Source: Nonomuraea polychroma (GTDB taxonomy: Bacteria > Actinomycetota > Actinomycetes > Streptosporangiales > Streptosporangiaceae). From it: a stretch of 64,000 nucleotides of DNA. Below, piece by piece: positions 7,271 through 16,376 of the stretch. Position numbers and translations under genes: made by a program. The notes beneath the pieces are model-generated. The model was not told where the DNA came from. It was given only the letters and a program-made list of their open reading frames with translations, and did no database searches. The DNA lies in NCBI RefSeq assembly GCF_004011505.1, contig NZ_SAUN01000001.1, forward strand, positions 1,116,001 through 1,180,000, in the 5' to 3' direction. Position 1 is the stretch's first letter, and the number at the start of each line of letters is the position of its first letter.

Positions 7271-10200
7271 ATGCGCATACGGCACCCGTTACGCGGTCCT
7301 CTCGCCGCGATCTTGTTGCTGCCCTTTCTCACCACAACCCCGGCGGCGGTCGCCGCCTCCCTGCCCCCTGGACACGTGGACGTGGTCACGTTCGGCGACC
7401 CGGCTTCCGAGAGCGCGCACGCGCTGCAGGCGGCGTCCACCGCGGTGGTGGACGGGGCGCTGGGCGAGCCGGCCAGGGTCGCCAAGCCGACCGACCCGCC
7501 GAGCGTCAAGGGAGGCGAGCTGCGGTTCAGGGTGGCCGTCGACCCGGTCGCGCAGAACTACTTCACGCTGAAGTTCTGGGGGAGCGACGCCTCTCCGTAC
7601 AAGACGATCGCCTACGTCAACGGCGAGCAGATCGGCTACCGCCGCTCCGGCGACTACGAAGCGATCAACATCGGGGCCGCCAGGCCGCTGCCGGGCCTGT
7701 TCTACTACAACACGATCATGTTGCCGCTGGAGCACACGCGGGGCCGGCGGGTGGCGGAGATGACCGTCAGGACCTACGACGGCGGCTTCAGCCAGCCGGT
7801 GACCACCGACTCCCGCGGTTACTACAAGGCCTACACGCACACCACCGCTCACCTCGACGTCTCCGGGGAGAAGCAGGGCACGGCCGCTCCGGACACCACG
7901 CCCGCGCCCGGCCCGACCGACGCCGAGAAGCAGGCGATGGTCGATCGTTACCGCAAGAGCCAGATCGACCTGTTCAACCAGTACAGCGCGCAGCTCGACG
8001 CCTCTCCCGGCGCCAAGTTGTCGGTCGTCCGCTACCAGGAAGACCTGCGCTTCTACGCCTCGGCACTGGTGGAGCCGTGGGTGCCGGCGAACACGCCCGA
8101 GCTCAAGAAGGCGGCGCTGGGGCGGCTGTTCAAGGCCATCGACAACCACGTCAAGGACTACTACGCCAACACCCGGCTGCTGCTGAGGGGCGGCCACCAG
8201 GGCGACTGGGGCGGCTACTACGGAGCGCTCGGTGAGGCCCTCTACATCGTGGAGAACCTGATCCCGGAGGTCTACGGCGCGGAGGCGTTCGAGGCGTTCC
8301 TGGACGAGCCCTTCGTCACCGGCACCCAGGACGGGCCGTCCTCGCTCAAGGGCGTGGACTGGGACGGCGGGGAGCTGTCCCGGCGCGAGGCGTACGAGCG
8401 GGTGCTGAAGGCCAACTTCGACTTCGCCCGGGCCCGCCTGTCCTACATCTTCAACCAGGTCATGTACACCTACGAGGGCGCGTGGGAGGCGCACGAGGGC
8501 CTGCGGGTGATCGGGTCGCGCTTCTACGAGGGCAAGGCCAGGAGCCACCGGATCCTGCTGGAGTCGTGGGGCGCCGAGCCCTTCCTCGGTGAAGAGGTGC
8601 TGGTGGGGCCCGACGGCAAGGACCTGGACCTCTACCACTCGCTCTTCTACCACGACCAGACCGCCCGCTTCACCGACGACTTCGCGCAGATCGTCGCGAA
8701 GGGCCTGGCCAGGTCGAAGCTGGACGCGGACGGGAAGGTGGTGCGCCGCCTGCCGTACGGCGAGCACTACACCGGCATGACCAAAGCGGGCTTGACCAGG
8801 GAGAACACCTTCGTCGCCAACTACGGCGAGGCCACCAACTACCTGCCCGAGTGGTTCTTCCGCACCTGGGGGCACAAGGGCGACGAGAAGCTCAACGACG
8901 AGATACTCAAGCTGGCGCTGAAGAACCTGCACGCCCGCGGCTACACCCGCTACACCGGTGTCGACGGGGGCGGCAAGCGCGTCGCGCTGGCGGAGATGGT
9001 CGTCGACGAGCGCAACGCCTCCTACCCGGGCTGGCCGGCCTACGCCCTGCGTAACACCGAGGGCCGGACGATGGAGTACGTCGCGCTCGAGCAGCACATG
9101 GCCGAGCACGCCGAGCGTTACGCGGGCGCGGAATGGGAGCCGTACCGGCGCTACGCGAACGAGGCCGTCGGGTTCGTCCAGCAGCAGCTCGCCGACAACC
9201 AGTACTTCAACACGTTCTCCTCCGTGGAGGCCAAGCGGAAGTACGACCTGTGGCTGCCCGAGACCTACGCCTACCTGCGCGTCCGGCCGGCGGCCGGGGC
9301 CGTGCTCCCGCAGACGGACTTCGCCGCGTACACGCCTGAGCAACTCGCCGCGCTGGGCGTCGATCCGGCCCGCTACGAGCGGTTCGTGTTCGCGGACGTG
9401 GACAACATGTTCGTCTCCCTCCGCGACGGCGACACCAGGATCTTCGGCTCGCTGTTCGAACGGCAGCGCGGCGTCGCCGGGAACGGCCGGCTGCACGTCC
9501 TGAACAACGACCACCACGCCATCGTGCAGGTCGCCACGGACACGCAGTTCACCTTCCGCGACTACAACCTGCGGATGGACAACATCGACGTCGACTTCAT
9601 GGAGGACCAGCAGAAGGGCGACGGCGGCCTGCCCCAGGCCCTGGCCGGCGAGATCCTGCCCGCCGCCCACCAGCCGGGAGTCGGCACCGTGCGGCGGGAG
9701 AACTACGAGTTCGACACCCCCTACTCGGGCTACGCCGACTTCCTGACCGCGCGCTACGGGAGCTACCTGTTCGCGTTCAACACCACCAGGGACGTCTACG
9801 GGAACGAGCGGTCGTTCTCCCTGGACGTGCCCGGCGACGCCGTGGACCTGGTCTCGGGCAAGCAGGTGGCCCAGGGCACGGTGAGCGTGCCACCCGAGAC
9901 GGCGATGGTGCTGAAGCTGGACGTGACGGAGCGGCCCAGGCCGCACCACGTGGACTTCGTGCAGGCGCTGCGCGACCGCGACGGCGTCACCCTCACCTGG
10001 AAGCCCGCCGCCGGCGCCGAGTCCTACACGATCAGGCGGGACGGCAAGGTGATCGCCACCGGCGTCCGCGGCACGACGTTCACGGCCGACCAGCAGGGCG
10101 CCTACAGCGTGACCGGGGTCAACCGGCACGGCGAAGGGTGGGCGTCGCAGGCCGTCGAGCCGCCCGCCGAGCCGGTCGACCGCATCGGCGAGATCACCGG

Positions 10201-11743
10201 CCGCGTCAAGGCGAGCAGGCAACGTGTCGAGCTCACCGGCGGCAACGGCAAGGGGCTCGGCGAAGGCGACGACTACTACCTGGACAAGCGCGACATCCAG
10301 GACAGCCTGCTGTTCTCCAACGAGGTGCTCACCGGCAGTGGATCGGTCAGCGCGAGGATCGAGCAGGCGCAGGGCCCGGCGAGCGGGGTCATGCTCCGGG
10401 CCGACGCCCGCTACATCTACTTCGGCGCCGACGCCGAGGGCCGGCTCGTCCTGCAGAACCGCACCCGCGACTCCCGCCACGACTGGCAGGACGACCGGCG
10501 CAGCCCGATCAACGCGAACGTCCAGGGCTACACCGCGGCCGAGTACCCGTTCGTCAAGCTGGTGCGGGACGCCGACGGCCACATCGTGCGGGCGTGGGCG
10601 AGCAAGGACGGCCGGTCGTGGTCGTTCGTGGCCGAGCTGTTCACCCCCTTCCCCGAAGGCGTGTACGCCGGGGTCGTGGCGGCCACGGCGGCCACGTTCA
10701 CCGACGTCACGGTCTCGCCCGACCGCGACGAGACCCTGTACGCCCGGATGGAGCGGGTCAGGGACCAGGTGACGCTGCACTGGAGCAAGCCGGACACCGC
10801 CACCCGGTTCATGGTCTACCGCAAGGACGGCGCGGCGGCGGCCTGGCGTCCGGTCCTGTCCGACGCGCTGACCTTCTCCTTCACCGACGAGCCGCTGCGG
10901 CACGGCACCCGCTTCTACCGGATCACGACGATCGGCGCGGACGGCGTCGAGCGGCCGGGCACGGGCCTGCTCATGGCCACGGCCGAGCCGCTCGCCGCGG
11001 TCATCGCCGAGGCGGAGAAGCTGCCCGCGGCCGACTACACCAAGGGCAGCTACTACCTGCTGACCAAGGCGATCGCCGAGGCGAAGGCAGGCGGCGACGA
11101 GGACGAGCTGATCGACCGGATCTACGCCGCCGTCGAGCAACTCGTGCCGGTCGGCACGCTGCTGCAGAAGGTGAGCGTCGAGCCGTCCATGGTGGAGGCG
11201 TCCACCGAGGCGTGGGGCGGCGGCGGCACCAAGGCCGAGAACGGCTGGCGCGCCTTCGACGGCAACCTGGCCACCGCCACCGACACGACCACGGCGTCGG
11301 GCTGGATCGACGTGCGCCTGCCGAAGGCGGCGGCCCTGGACGCCATCCGCTACCACCCGCGGGTCACGCACGTCACCAGGCTGAACGGGGCCGTGTTCAG
11401 GGGATCCGCGGACGGCGGCGCCACCTGGACCGACCTGCACACGGTGAGCGGGGTCGCCGCCGCGCAGTGGTACACGGTGCCGCTCCAGCGGACCGCCGCC
11501 TACCCGTGGCTACGCCTCGCCTTCCCGACCGGGAACACGAACGTGGCCGAGATCGAGTTCCTGTCCATGACCGACGACCGTACCCTGCTCGACCTGCTCA
11601 TCAAGGAGGCCGAGGCCGTCGACCCGAGCCGGCGCACCGCCGAGCTGACCGCCGCGCTGGAACACGCCCGCTCCGATCTGGCCGGCCAGGACCAGATCGA
11701 CGCGGCGGCCGAGCGGCTGCGCGTCGCGCTCGCGAACCTGTGA
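7271..11743 (+). CDS. Giant secreted multidomain polysaccharide-acting protein
   Basis: A 1490-residue exported protein with signal peptide at residues 1-29. An N-terminal beta-rich domain (about 30-200) is followed by a large helical region (about 215-620) and a beta-sandwich-like region (about 690-870). This resembles the alpha/alpha-toroid plus beta-sandwich plan of polysaccharide lyases and some glycosidases. Next come a fibronectin-III module (about 892-957), a LamG/3-keto-disaccharide-hydrolase-like module (about 972-1154), a second FnIII (about 1155-1239), a FIVAR-like helical pair (about 1243-1294), an F5/8 type C carbohydrate-binding module (about 1304-1434) and a second FIVAR-like helical tail. 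I cannot name the catalytic family. A LacI operator just upstream and the lyase-like gene downstream place it in a polysaccharide-use operon. Catalysis is inferred, not shown. Confidence 0.72.
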   Translation: MRIRHPLRGPLAAILLLPFLTTTPAAVAASLPPGHVDVVTFGDPASESAHALQAASTAVVDGALGEPARVAKPTDPPSVKGGELRFRVAVDPVAQNYFTLKFWGSDASPYKTIAYVNGEQIGYRRSGDYEAINIGAARPLPGLFYYNTIMLPLEHTRGRRVAEMTVRTYDGGFSQPVTTDSRGYYKAYTHTTAHLDVSGEKQGTAAPDTTPAPGPTDAEKQAMVDRYRKSQIDLFNQYSAQLDASPGAKLSVVRYQEDLRFYASALVEPWVPANTPELKKAALGRLFKAIDNHVKDYYANTRLLLRGGHQGDWGGYYGALGEALYIVENLIPEVYGAEAFEAFLDEPFVTGTQDGPSSLKGVDWDGGELSRREAYERVLKANFDFARARLSYIFNQVMYTYEGAWEAHEGLRVIGSRFYEGKARSHRILLESWGAEPFLGEEVLVGPDGKDLDLYHSLFYHDQTARFTDDFAQIVAKGLARSKLDADGKVVRRLPYGEHYTGMTKAGLTRENTFVANYGEATNYLPEWFFRTWGHKGDEKLNDEILKLALKNLHARGYTRYTGVDGGGKRVALAEMVVDERNASYPGWPAYALRNTEGRTMEYVALEQHMAEHAERYAGAEWEPYRRYANEAVGFVQQQLADNQYFNTFSSVEAKRKYDLWLPETYAYLRVRPAAGAVLPQTDFAAYTPEQLAALGVDPARYERFVFADVDNMFVSLRDGDTRIFGSLFERQRGVAGNGRLHVLNNDHHAIVQVATDTQFTFRDYNLRMDNIDVDFMEDQQKGDGGLPQALAGEILPAAHQPGVGTVRRENYEFDTPYSGYADFLTARYGSYLFAFNTTRDVYGNERSFSLDVPGDAVDLVSGKQVAQGTVSVPPETAMVLKLDVTERPRPHHVDFVQALRDRDGVTLTWKPAAGAESYTIRRDGKVIATGVRGTTFTADQQGAYSVTGVNRHGEGWASQAVEPPAEPVDRIGEITGRVKASRQRVELTGGNGKGLGEGDDYYLDKRDIQDSLLFSNEVLTGSGSVSARIEQAQGPASGVMLRADARYIYFGADAEGRLVLQNRTRDSRHDWQDDRRSPINANVQGYTAAEYPFVKLVRDADGHIVRAWASKDGRSWSFVAELFTPFPEGVYAGVVAATAATFTDVTVSPDRDETLYARMERVRDQVTLHWSKPDTATRFMVYRKDGAAAAWRPVLSDALTFSFTDEPLRHGTRFYRITTIGADGVERPGTGLLMATAEPLAAVIAEAEKLPAADYTKGSYYLLTKAIAEAKAGGDEDELIDRIYAAVEQLVPVGTLLQKVSVEPSMVEASTEAWGGGGTKAENGWRAFDGNLATATDTTTASGWIDVRLPKAAALDAIRYHPRVTHVTRLNGAVFRGSADGGATWTDLHTVSGVAAAQWYTVPLQRTAAYPWLRLAFPTGNTNVAEIEFLSMTDDRTLLDLLIKEAEAVDPSRRTAELTAALEHARSDLAGQDQIDAAAERLRVALANL

Positions 11744-11747
11744 CCCC

Positions 11748-11780
11748 GGCGGTAAGGCCCGCGCCGCGGGCCTTACCGCC
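11748..11780. terminator. Near-perfect 33-nt palindrome between two secreted enzymes
   Basis: Arms GGCGGTAAGGCCCGCG (11748-11763) and CGCGGGCCTTACCGCC (11765-11780) are exact complements around one base. It starts 4 nt after the stop of the large secreted protein and ends before the ribosome-binding site of the next gene. It lacks a T-run, so it may stabilise the upstream mRNA or partly stop transcription rather than end the operon. Confidence 0.65.
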
Positions 11781-11804
11781 ACTCCCACCCCCTAAGGAGA
11801 GGTC

Positions 11805-13454
11805 ATGTCCGCACGCAACCCCGCCATCAGCCGCCGTACCGCGCTCAAGACGGGGCTCGCCGCCGGTGTCGGCGCGGCCCTGCTCACCCGCGCCGAGCCC
11901 GCCGCCGCGGCGACGCACCCCGGCCTGCTGCACACCCAGGCCGACTTCGACCGCATGCGGGCCCAGGTCAACGCCGGCGCCCAGCCGTGGAAGGCGGGCT
12001 GGGACCGGCTCGTGGCCAACGCCCACTCCCAGAGCACCTGGACGCCCCGCCCCACCGCGACGATCATCCGGGGCGGCGACGGACAGAACTATCCGCAGCT
12101 CTACAACGACATCCACGCCGCCTACCAGAACGCGCTGCGCTGGAAGATCAGCGGCAGCACCGCCCACGGCAACAAGGCCCGTGACATCCTCAACGCCTGG
12201 TCCGGCACGCTTACGACGGTCACCGGCAACGCCGACAGGTTCCTGGCCGCCGGCATCTACGGCTACCAGTTCGCCAACGTCGGTGAGATCATGCGCGGCT
12301 ACAGCGGCTTCGACCTGGCCCGCTTCCAGCGCATGATGCTCAACGTCTTCCACCCGCTCAACGAGCAGTTCCTCACCAACCACAACGACGCCTGCATCAC
12401 CAACTACTGGGCCAACTGGGATCTCTGCAATATGAACTCGATCCTGGCCATCGGCGTGCTCTGCGACCGGCAGGATCTCATCGACCGGGCCGTCACCTAC
12501 TTCAGGACCGGCGCGGGCAACGGCTCGATCATGCACGCCATCCCGTTCCTGCACAGCGGCGGGCTCGCGCAGTGGCAGGAGAGCGGGCGCGACCAGGGCC
12601 ACACCGTGATGGGCGTCGGCCAGATGGGCGCCTTCTGCGAGATGGCCTGGAACCAGGGCATCGACCTGTACGGCTACGCAGACAACCGGTTCATGAAGGC
12701 GTGCGAGTACATCGCGAAATACAACCTGGGCCAGGACGTCCCGTTCACCCCCTACACCTGGGGCACCGGTCAGAACTGCGCCCAGCAGACGCACACCGTG
12801 ATCTCCTCGGCGGGCCGCGGGCACGTGCGCCCCGTCTGGGAGACGGTCTATCACCACTACGCGGTCAGGCGCGGCCTGCCCATGCCGTACGCGGCCGCGT
12901 TCGTCGCCCAGCTGCGGCCCGAAGGCGGCGGCGGCGACTACGGGACCACCAGCGGCGGCTTCGACCAGCTCGGGTTCGGCACGCTCACGCACGCCAGGGT
13001 CGCCGCCACCGCCACCCTCCCGGCGGGGACGACCCGATCCTTACGGTCGGCCAACTACCCGGCCCGCTTCATCAGGCACCAGAACTACCTCGGCTACCTG
13101 CATGAGGTGAGCGCCTCCAGCGATGCGCAGACCCGGCAGGACGCCACCTTCACCATCGTGCCCGGCCTGGCCGCGCCGAACGGCTACTCGCTGCGCGCCG
13201 CCAACGGGCAATACCTGCGCCATTACGACTTCCGGGTGCGCCTGGCCGCCGACGACGGGACGGCCACCTTCAAGAGCGACGCCACCTTCTACGCCGTCCC
13301 CGGCGTCGCGAGCGGCTCGGTGCGCCTCGAATCGAGCAACTTCCCCGGCCGCTACCTGCGGCACCGCAACTACGAGCTCTGGGTGGACCCCTACGACGGC
13401 ACGAGCGGATTCCGCGACGACAGCTCCTTCACGGCCGTCACCGCCTGGGCCTGA
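11805..13454 (+). CDS. Secreted alginate-lyase-fold enzyme with AbfB module
   Basis: A 549-residue exported protein with a Tat-like signal (ISRRTALKTG then an Ala-rich stretch). Residues about 40-390 match the helical alginate-lyase superfamily (Pfam Alginate_lyase). Features include the early HPGLLHTQADFDRMRAQV segment typical of the family, NHNDACITNYWANWDLCN near residue 193, and a later GRDQGHTVMGVGQM stretch that holds likely active-site Asn/His/Tyr-type residues. Residues about 400-549 form an AbfB (CBM42) domain with repeated RxxNYPARFIRHQNYLGYL-like trefoil units that bind arabinofuranose. AAGGAGAGG sits just before the ATG. The enzyme probably cleaves a uronate-containing plant polymer after arabinose-side-chain binding; the substrate is inferred. 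It overlaps the convergent LacI gene by 17 nt. Confidence 0.82.
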   Translation: MSARNPAISRRTALKTGLAAGVGAALLTRAEPAAAATHPGLLHTQADFDRMRAQVNAGAQPWKAGWDRLVANAHSQSTWTPRPTATIIRGGDGQNYPQLYNDIHAAYQNALRWKISGSTAHGNKARDILNAWSGTLTTVTGNADRFLAAGIYGYQFANVGEIMRGYSGFDLARFQRMMLNVFHPLNEQFLTNHNDACITNYWANWDLCNMNSILAIGVLCDRQDLIDRAVTYFRTGAGNGSIMHAIPFLHSGGLAQWQESGRDQGHTVMGVGQMGAFCEMAWNQGIDLYGYADNRFMKACEYIAKYNLGQDVPFTPYTWGTGQNCAQQTHTVISSAGRGHVRPVWETVYHHYAVRRGLPMPYAAAFVAQLRPEGGGGDYGTTSGGFDQLGFGTLTHARVAATATLPAGTTRSLRSANYPARFIRHQNYLGYLHEVSASSDAQTRQDATFTIVPGLAAPNGYSLRAANGQYLRHYDFRVRLAADDGTATFKSDATFYAVPGVASGSVRLESSNFPGRYLRHRNYELWVDPYDGTSGFRDDSSFTAVTAWA

Positions 13455-14529
13455 CTCCTTCACGGGCGGGTGGCGCCACGGACTGGCGCACCACGACGTG
13501 GGTGCCGAACACGGCGTGCTGCTCCGAGCCGCTGCGCGCCCGCCCCTCCTTCAGCTCCAACGCCAGGCGCACGGCGCTGCGGCCGAGCTCCTCGTACGGC
13601 ACGCGCACGGTCGTCAGCTGCGGCCGCAGGTCCGTCGCCAGCGGTATGTCGTCGTAGCCCACGAGCGAGATGTCCTCGGGCACGCTCAGACCCGACTCGA
13701 AGATCGCGGCCATCGCGCCGCCCGCGACGACGTCCGTCTCGGCGAAGATCGCGGTGAACGGCGGCCCGGAGCTCAGCCACCGTCGCGTGTGCTCATAGCC
13801 GGACGCCCGGCTGAACTGCACTTTCGTCTCGATCAGCTCGGGGTCGGCGGGCACGCCGTTGTCCTCCAGCGCCCGCTGGTAGCCCGTCAGCCGGCCCAGG
13901 GTCGTGGTGAACGACGGCGGCCCGCCGCCGAGGAAGAGGATCCGCCGGTGCCCGCGGGACAGCAGGTGAGCGGTCGCCGCGTAGGCGCCGGCCTCGTTGT
14001 CGTACTCCACGACCGTGACCGGCATGTCGGCGCCGATCGGCGGCCGGCCGCACAGGACCAGCCGCGATCCCGCCGCGTCCAGCGAGCGCGCGATCTCGGC
14101 CATGCGCGCGCGGTAGGCGGGCTCGTCGACCGCCCCGCCGATGAGGATCACCGCCGACGCCCGCTGCTCGCGCATGAGGTGGATGGCGGCCAGTTCCCGC
14201 TCGGGATCGCCCTCGGTCGTGCACACCAGGCACAGCCGTCCGCGGCGGGCGGCCTCCTGCTCGGCACCGTGCACGGCGGCGGCGAAGGCGGGCCCGCGCA
14301 CGTCGTTGACGATGAACGCCACCGTCTGGGTGCTGCCCGCCACCAGCGCGCGGGCGTGGGTGTTGGCGACGTAGTTGAGCTCCTTGATGGCCCGTTGCAC
14401 CCGCTGCTTGGTGGCCTGGGCCACCGGGTAGTCGCCGGCCATCACCCTGGACACGGTGGAGACGGACACGCCGGCCCGCGCCGCGACGTCCCGGATCGTG
14501 TTCTGGCGGTGCTCGTCTCTCCTGGTCAT
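13438..14529 (-). CDS. LacI-family repressor of the first polysaccharide locus
   Basis: A 363-residue regulator. The N-terminal helix-turn-helix (IRDVAARAGVSVSTVSRVMAG, residues about 12-32) and hinge helix are standard. The rest is a periplasmic-binding-protein-like sugar sensor with GYDDIPLATDLRPQLTTVRVP near the C-terminus. It begins at ATG 14529, with a TAGACAACGTTTTCTA operator starting 13 nt upstream, and this sequence recurs before the importer and the secreted enzymes. This suggests autoregulation and repression of the locus, lifted by an oligosaccharide released by the enzymes. The gene lies between the importer genes and the lyase gene. Binding to these sites is inferred. Confidence 0.9.
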   Translation of the reverse strand: MTRRDEHRQNTIRDVAARAGVSVSTVSRVMAGDYPVAQATKQRVQRAIKELNYVANTHARALVAGSTQTVAFIVNDVRGPAFAAAVHGAEQEAARRGRLCLVCTTEGDPERELAAIHLMREQRASAVILIGGAVDEPAYRARMAEIARSLDAAGSRLVLCGRPPIGADMPVTVVEYDNEAGAYAATAHLLSRGHRRILFLGGGPPSFTTTLGRLTGYQRALEDNGVPADPELIETKVQFSRASGYEHTRRWLSSGPPFTAIFAETDVVAGGAMAAIFESGLSVPEDISLVGYDDIPLATDLRPQLTTVRVPYEELGRSAVRLALELKEGRARSGSEQHAVFGTHVVVRQSVAPPAREGVRPRR

Positions 14530-14541
14530 GATCTCGCAGTC

Positions 14542-14557
14542 TAGACAACGTTTTCTA
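14542..14557. promoter_or_regulatory. LacI-type operator, copy 2
   Basis: TAGACAACGTTTTCTA, a palindrome with one mismatched pair, lies in the 35-nt gap between the distal permease stop and the LacI start. It probably mediates autoregulation. Confidence 0.7.
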
Positions 14558-14564
14558 ACAGCCT

Positions 14565-15464
14565 CTATTTGAGGCTGCCCAAGGTGACGCCGGAGCGCCA
14601 GTAGCGCTGCATGGACACCATCAGGACCACCATGGGGATCAGGGAGACGATCGAGCCGACCACCACGAGCCCGGTCAGGTCCGTGGAGTTGTCCACCTTG
14701 ACCTTGAGCCACGAGTAGAGGCCCAGCATGACCGTCCACTTGTCCTGGCTGCGCAGGTAGACCAGGGGGCCGAAGAAGGAGTTCCACGATCCCACGAAGC
14801 CGAGCAGGAAGATCGTCGCCGCGCCCGTGGACATCAGCCGCGCCCCGATGACGAAGAAGATGCGGTATTCGCCCGCCCCGTCGATCCTGGCCGCTTCCAG
14901 CAACTCGTGCGGGATGGCGCCCTCGGCGTAGACCTTGGCCAGGTACACCGAGAAGGCGCTGAAGAAGCTCGGCACGATGATGGCCCACGGCGTGTCGATC
15001 ATCCGGAGGTCCGTGTAGAGCAGGAAGGACGGGATGGTGAGCAGCGCGTGCGGCACCAGGAAGGAGCCGATGATGCAGCCCATCATCACGCCGCGGCCGC
15101 GGAAGCGGTACATCGCCAGGCCGTAGCCGCAGGCGACGCAGATCAGCGTCATGCCCGCGGTCCCGGCGAGGCTGTAGACCACGGTGTTCCACATCCACGT
15201 CAGGAAGATGCCGTCCTGGTAGGTGAACAGCTCCCTGAAGTTGTCCAGCAGCCGGAACTCGGCGAACCACAGGCCGCTGGTCGTGTAGAGGTCGCTCTGC
15301 CCCTTCGTCGCGGCCACGATCAGCCACCACACGGGCGCCACGGAGTAAACAGTGAAGGCGATCAGCCCGAACAACACCGTGGCCTTCGTACGTTTGCTGT
15401 GCGGCGCCACCGGCCGCCGCGGCGCGGAGCCGGTGACGGTACGGCGGTCGAGTGTCGTGGTCAT
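14565..15464 (-). CDS. ABC sugar importer permease (MalG type)
   Basis: A 299-residue inner-membrane permease with about six hydrophobic helices. It carries the ABC-permease EAA loop (LLEAARIDGAGEYRIFF) that docks the ATPase. The N-terminal cytoplasmic tail is basic. Its ATG overlaps the stop of the MalF-type gene by 4 nt, so the two are translated together. No ATPase gene is present in the operon. Related actinomycete sugar importers use a shared MsiK-type ATPase encoded elsewhere, and that probably applies here. Confidence 0.9.
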   Translation of the reverse strand: MTTTLDRRTVTGSAPRRPVAPHSKRTKATVLFGLIAFTVYSVAPVWWLIVAATKGQSDLYTTSGLWFAEFRLLDNFRELFTYQDGIFLTWMWNTVVYSLAGTAGMTLICVACGYGLAMYRFRGRGVMMGCIIGSFLVPHALLTIPSFLLYTDLRMIDTPWAIIVPSFFSAFSVYLAKVYAEGAIPHELLEAARIDGAGEYRIFFVIGARLMSTGAATIFLLGFVGSWNSFFGPLVYLRSQDKWTVMLGLYSWLKVKVDNSTDLTGLVVVGSIVSLIPMVVLMVSMQRYWRSGVTLGSLK

Positions 15465-16372
15465 GAGGTCGGCGCCTTGTTCGTGAACCGGTAGAAGATC
15501 GCCGACGCCAGGCCGACGACGAGGGCCAGGATGATGGACAGGGCGGCGGCGTAGTTGAAGTCGCCCTGCGCGAAGGCCCAGTCGTAAATGCCCATGATCG
15601 GCGTGAAGTCGCGGGTGACGGTCTCCGGCGTCATCGACCGGAAGAGCATCGGGTCGCTGAAGATCTGCAGCGTGCCGATGATGCTGAGCACGGTCGTCAG
15701 CACCAGCGACCGCCGGATCAGCGGCACCTTGATCGACCAGGCGATCCGCAGCTCCGAAGCCCCGTCCACGCGGGCGCCCTCGAAGATCTCCCGAGGCACG
15801 GCCTGCAACGCGGCGTACACGATGAGCATGTTGAACCCGATGCCGCCCCACGCCATCAGATTGCCGATCGACACCCAGATGAGCTCGCCGCTGTAGAAGT
15901 CGGCGTCCACCCCGAACAACGCGAAGAACGGCGTCAGCGGCCCGACATCGGGGCTGTAAAGATAGATCCAGATGAGCGTCGCCACGATTCCCGGGATCAT
16001 GTACGGGATCAGCAGCGCCAGCCGGAACCGGGCGGCCACCCGCCGCGTGGCGGCGTCGAGCAGCAGTGCCAAGGTGACGCTCGCGACCTGGATGAGCGGG
16101 ATGCTGATCGCCGCGAACAGCGCCACCCGCCCCATGCCGGCCCAGAACCGCTCGTCGCCCATGCCCTTCAGCAGATTGCCGAGCCCGACGAACTCGATGG
16201 TCTTCTCGCCGAACCCGAGCCCGGAGCTCTTGGTCGTGTACATGCTCTCCCGCAGGGCAAGGACGATCGGCACCGCCGTGAACAGCACGAACCCGAGGAA
16301 GAACGGGACGGTGAACGAGGCTCCCTTGAGCGCCGCGACCCGCCGCCAGGTCATGGCGGCGGGCGCGGACAT
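15461..16372 (-). CDS. ABC sugar importer permease (MalF type)
   Basis: A permease of about 303 residues with six hydrophobic segments and an EAA-like loop (IFEGARVDGASELRIAWSIKVPLI). I take the ATG at 16372, which leaves 4 nt after the binding-protein stop and has AGGG about 8 nt upstream. An ATG at 16390 would overlap the previous gene. The gene is the middle member of a three-gene importer operon transcribed leftward. It would form the heterodimeric channel with the MalG-type protein. Confidence 0.9.
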   Translation of the reverse strand: MSAPAAMTWRRVAALKGASFTVPFFLGFVLFTAVPIVLALRESMYTTKSSGLGFGEKTIEFVGLGNLLKGMGDERFWAGMGRVALFAAISIPLIQVASVTLALLLDAATRRVAARFRLALLIPYMIPGIVATLIWIYLYSPDVGPLTPFFALFGVDADFYSGELIWVSIGNLMAWGGIGFNMLIVYAALQAVPREIFEGARVDGASELRIAWSIKVPLIRRSLVLTTVLSIIGTLQIFSDPMLFRSMTPETVTRDFTPIMGIYDWAFAQGDFNYAAALSIILALVVGLASAIFYRFTNKAPTS

Positions 16373-16376
16373 GCTG

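Noticed and set aside
7289..11440. 1383-codon open frame antisense to the large secreted protein
   Set aside because: No family features; the sense strand has a signal peptide, domains and a ribosome-binding site. Long antisense frames are normal in such GC-rich DNA.
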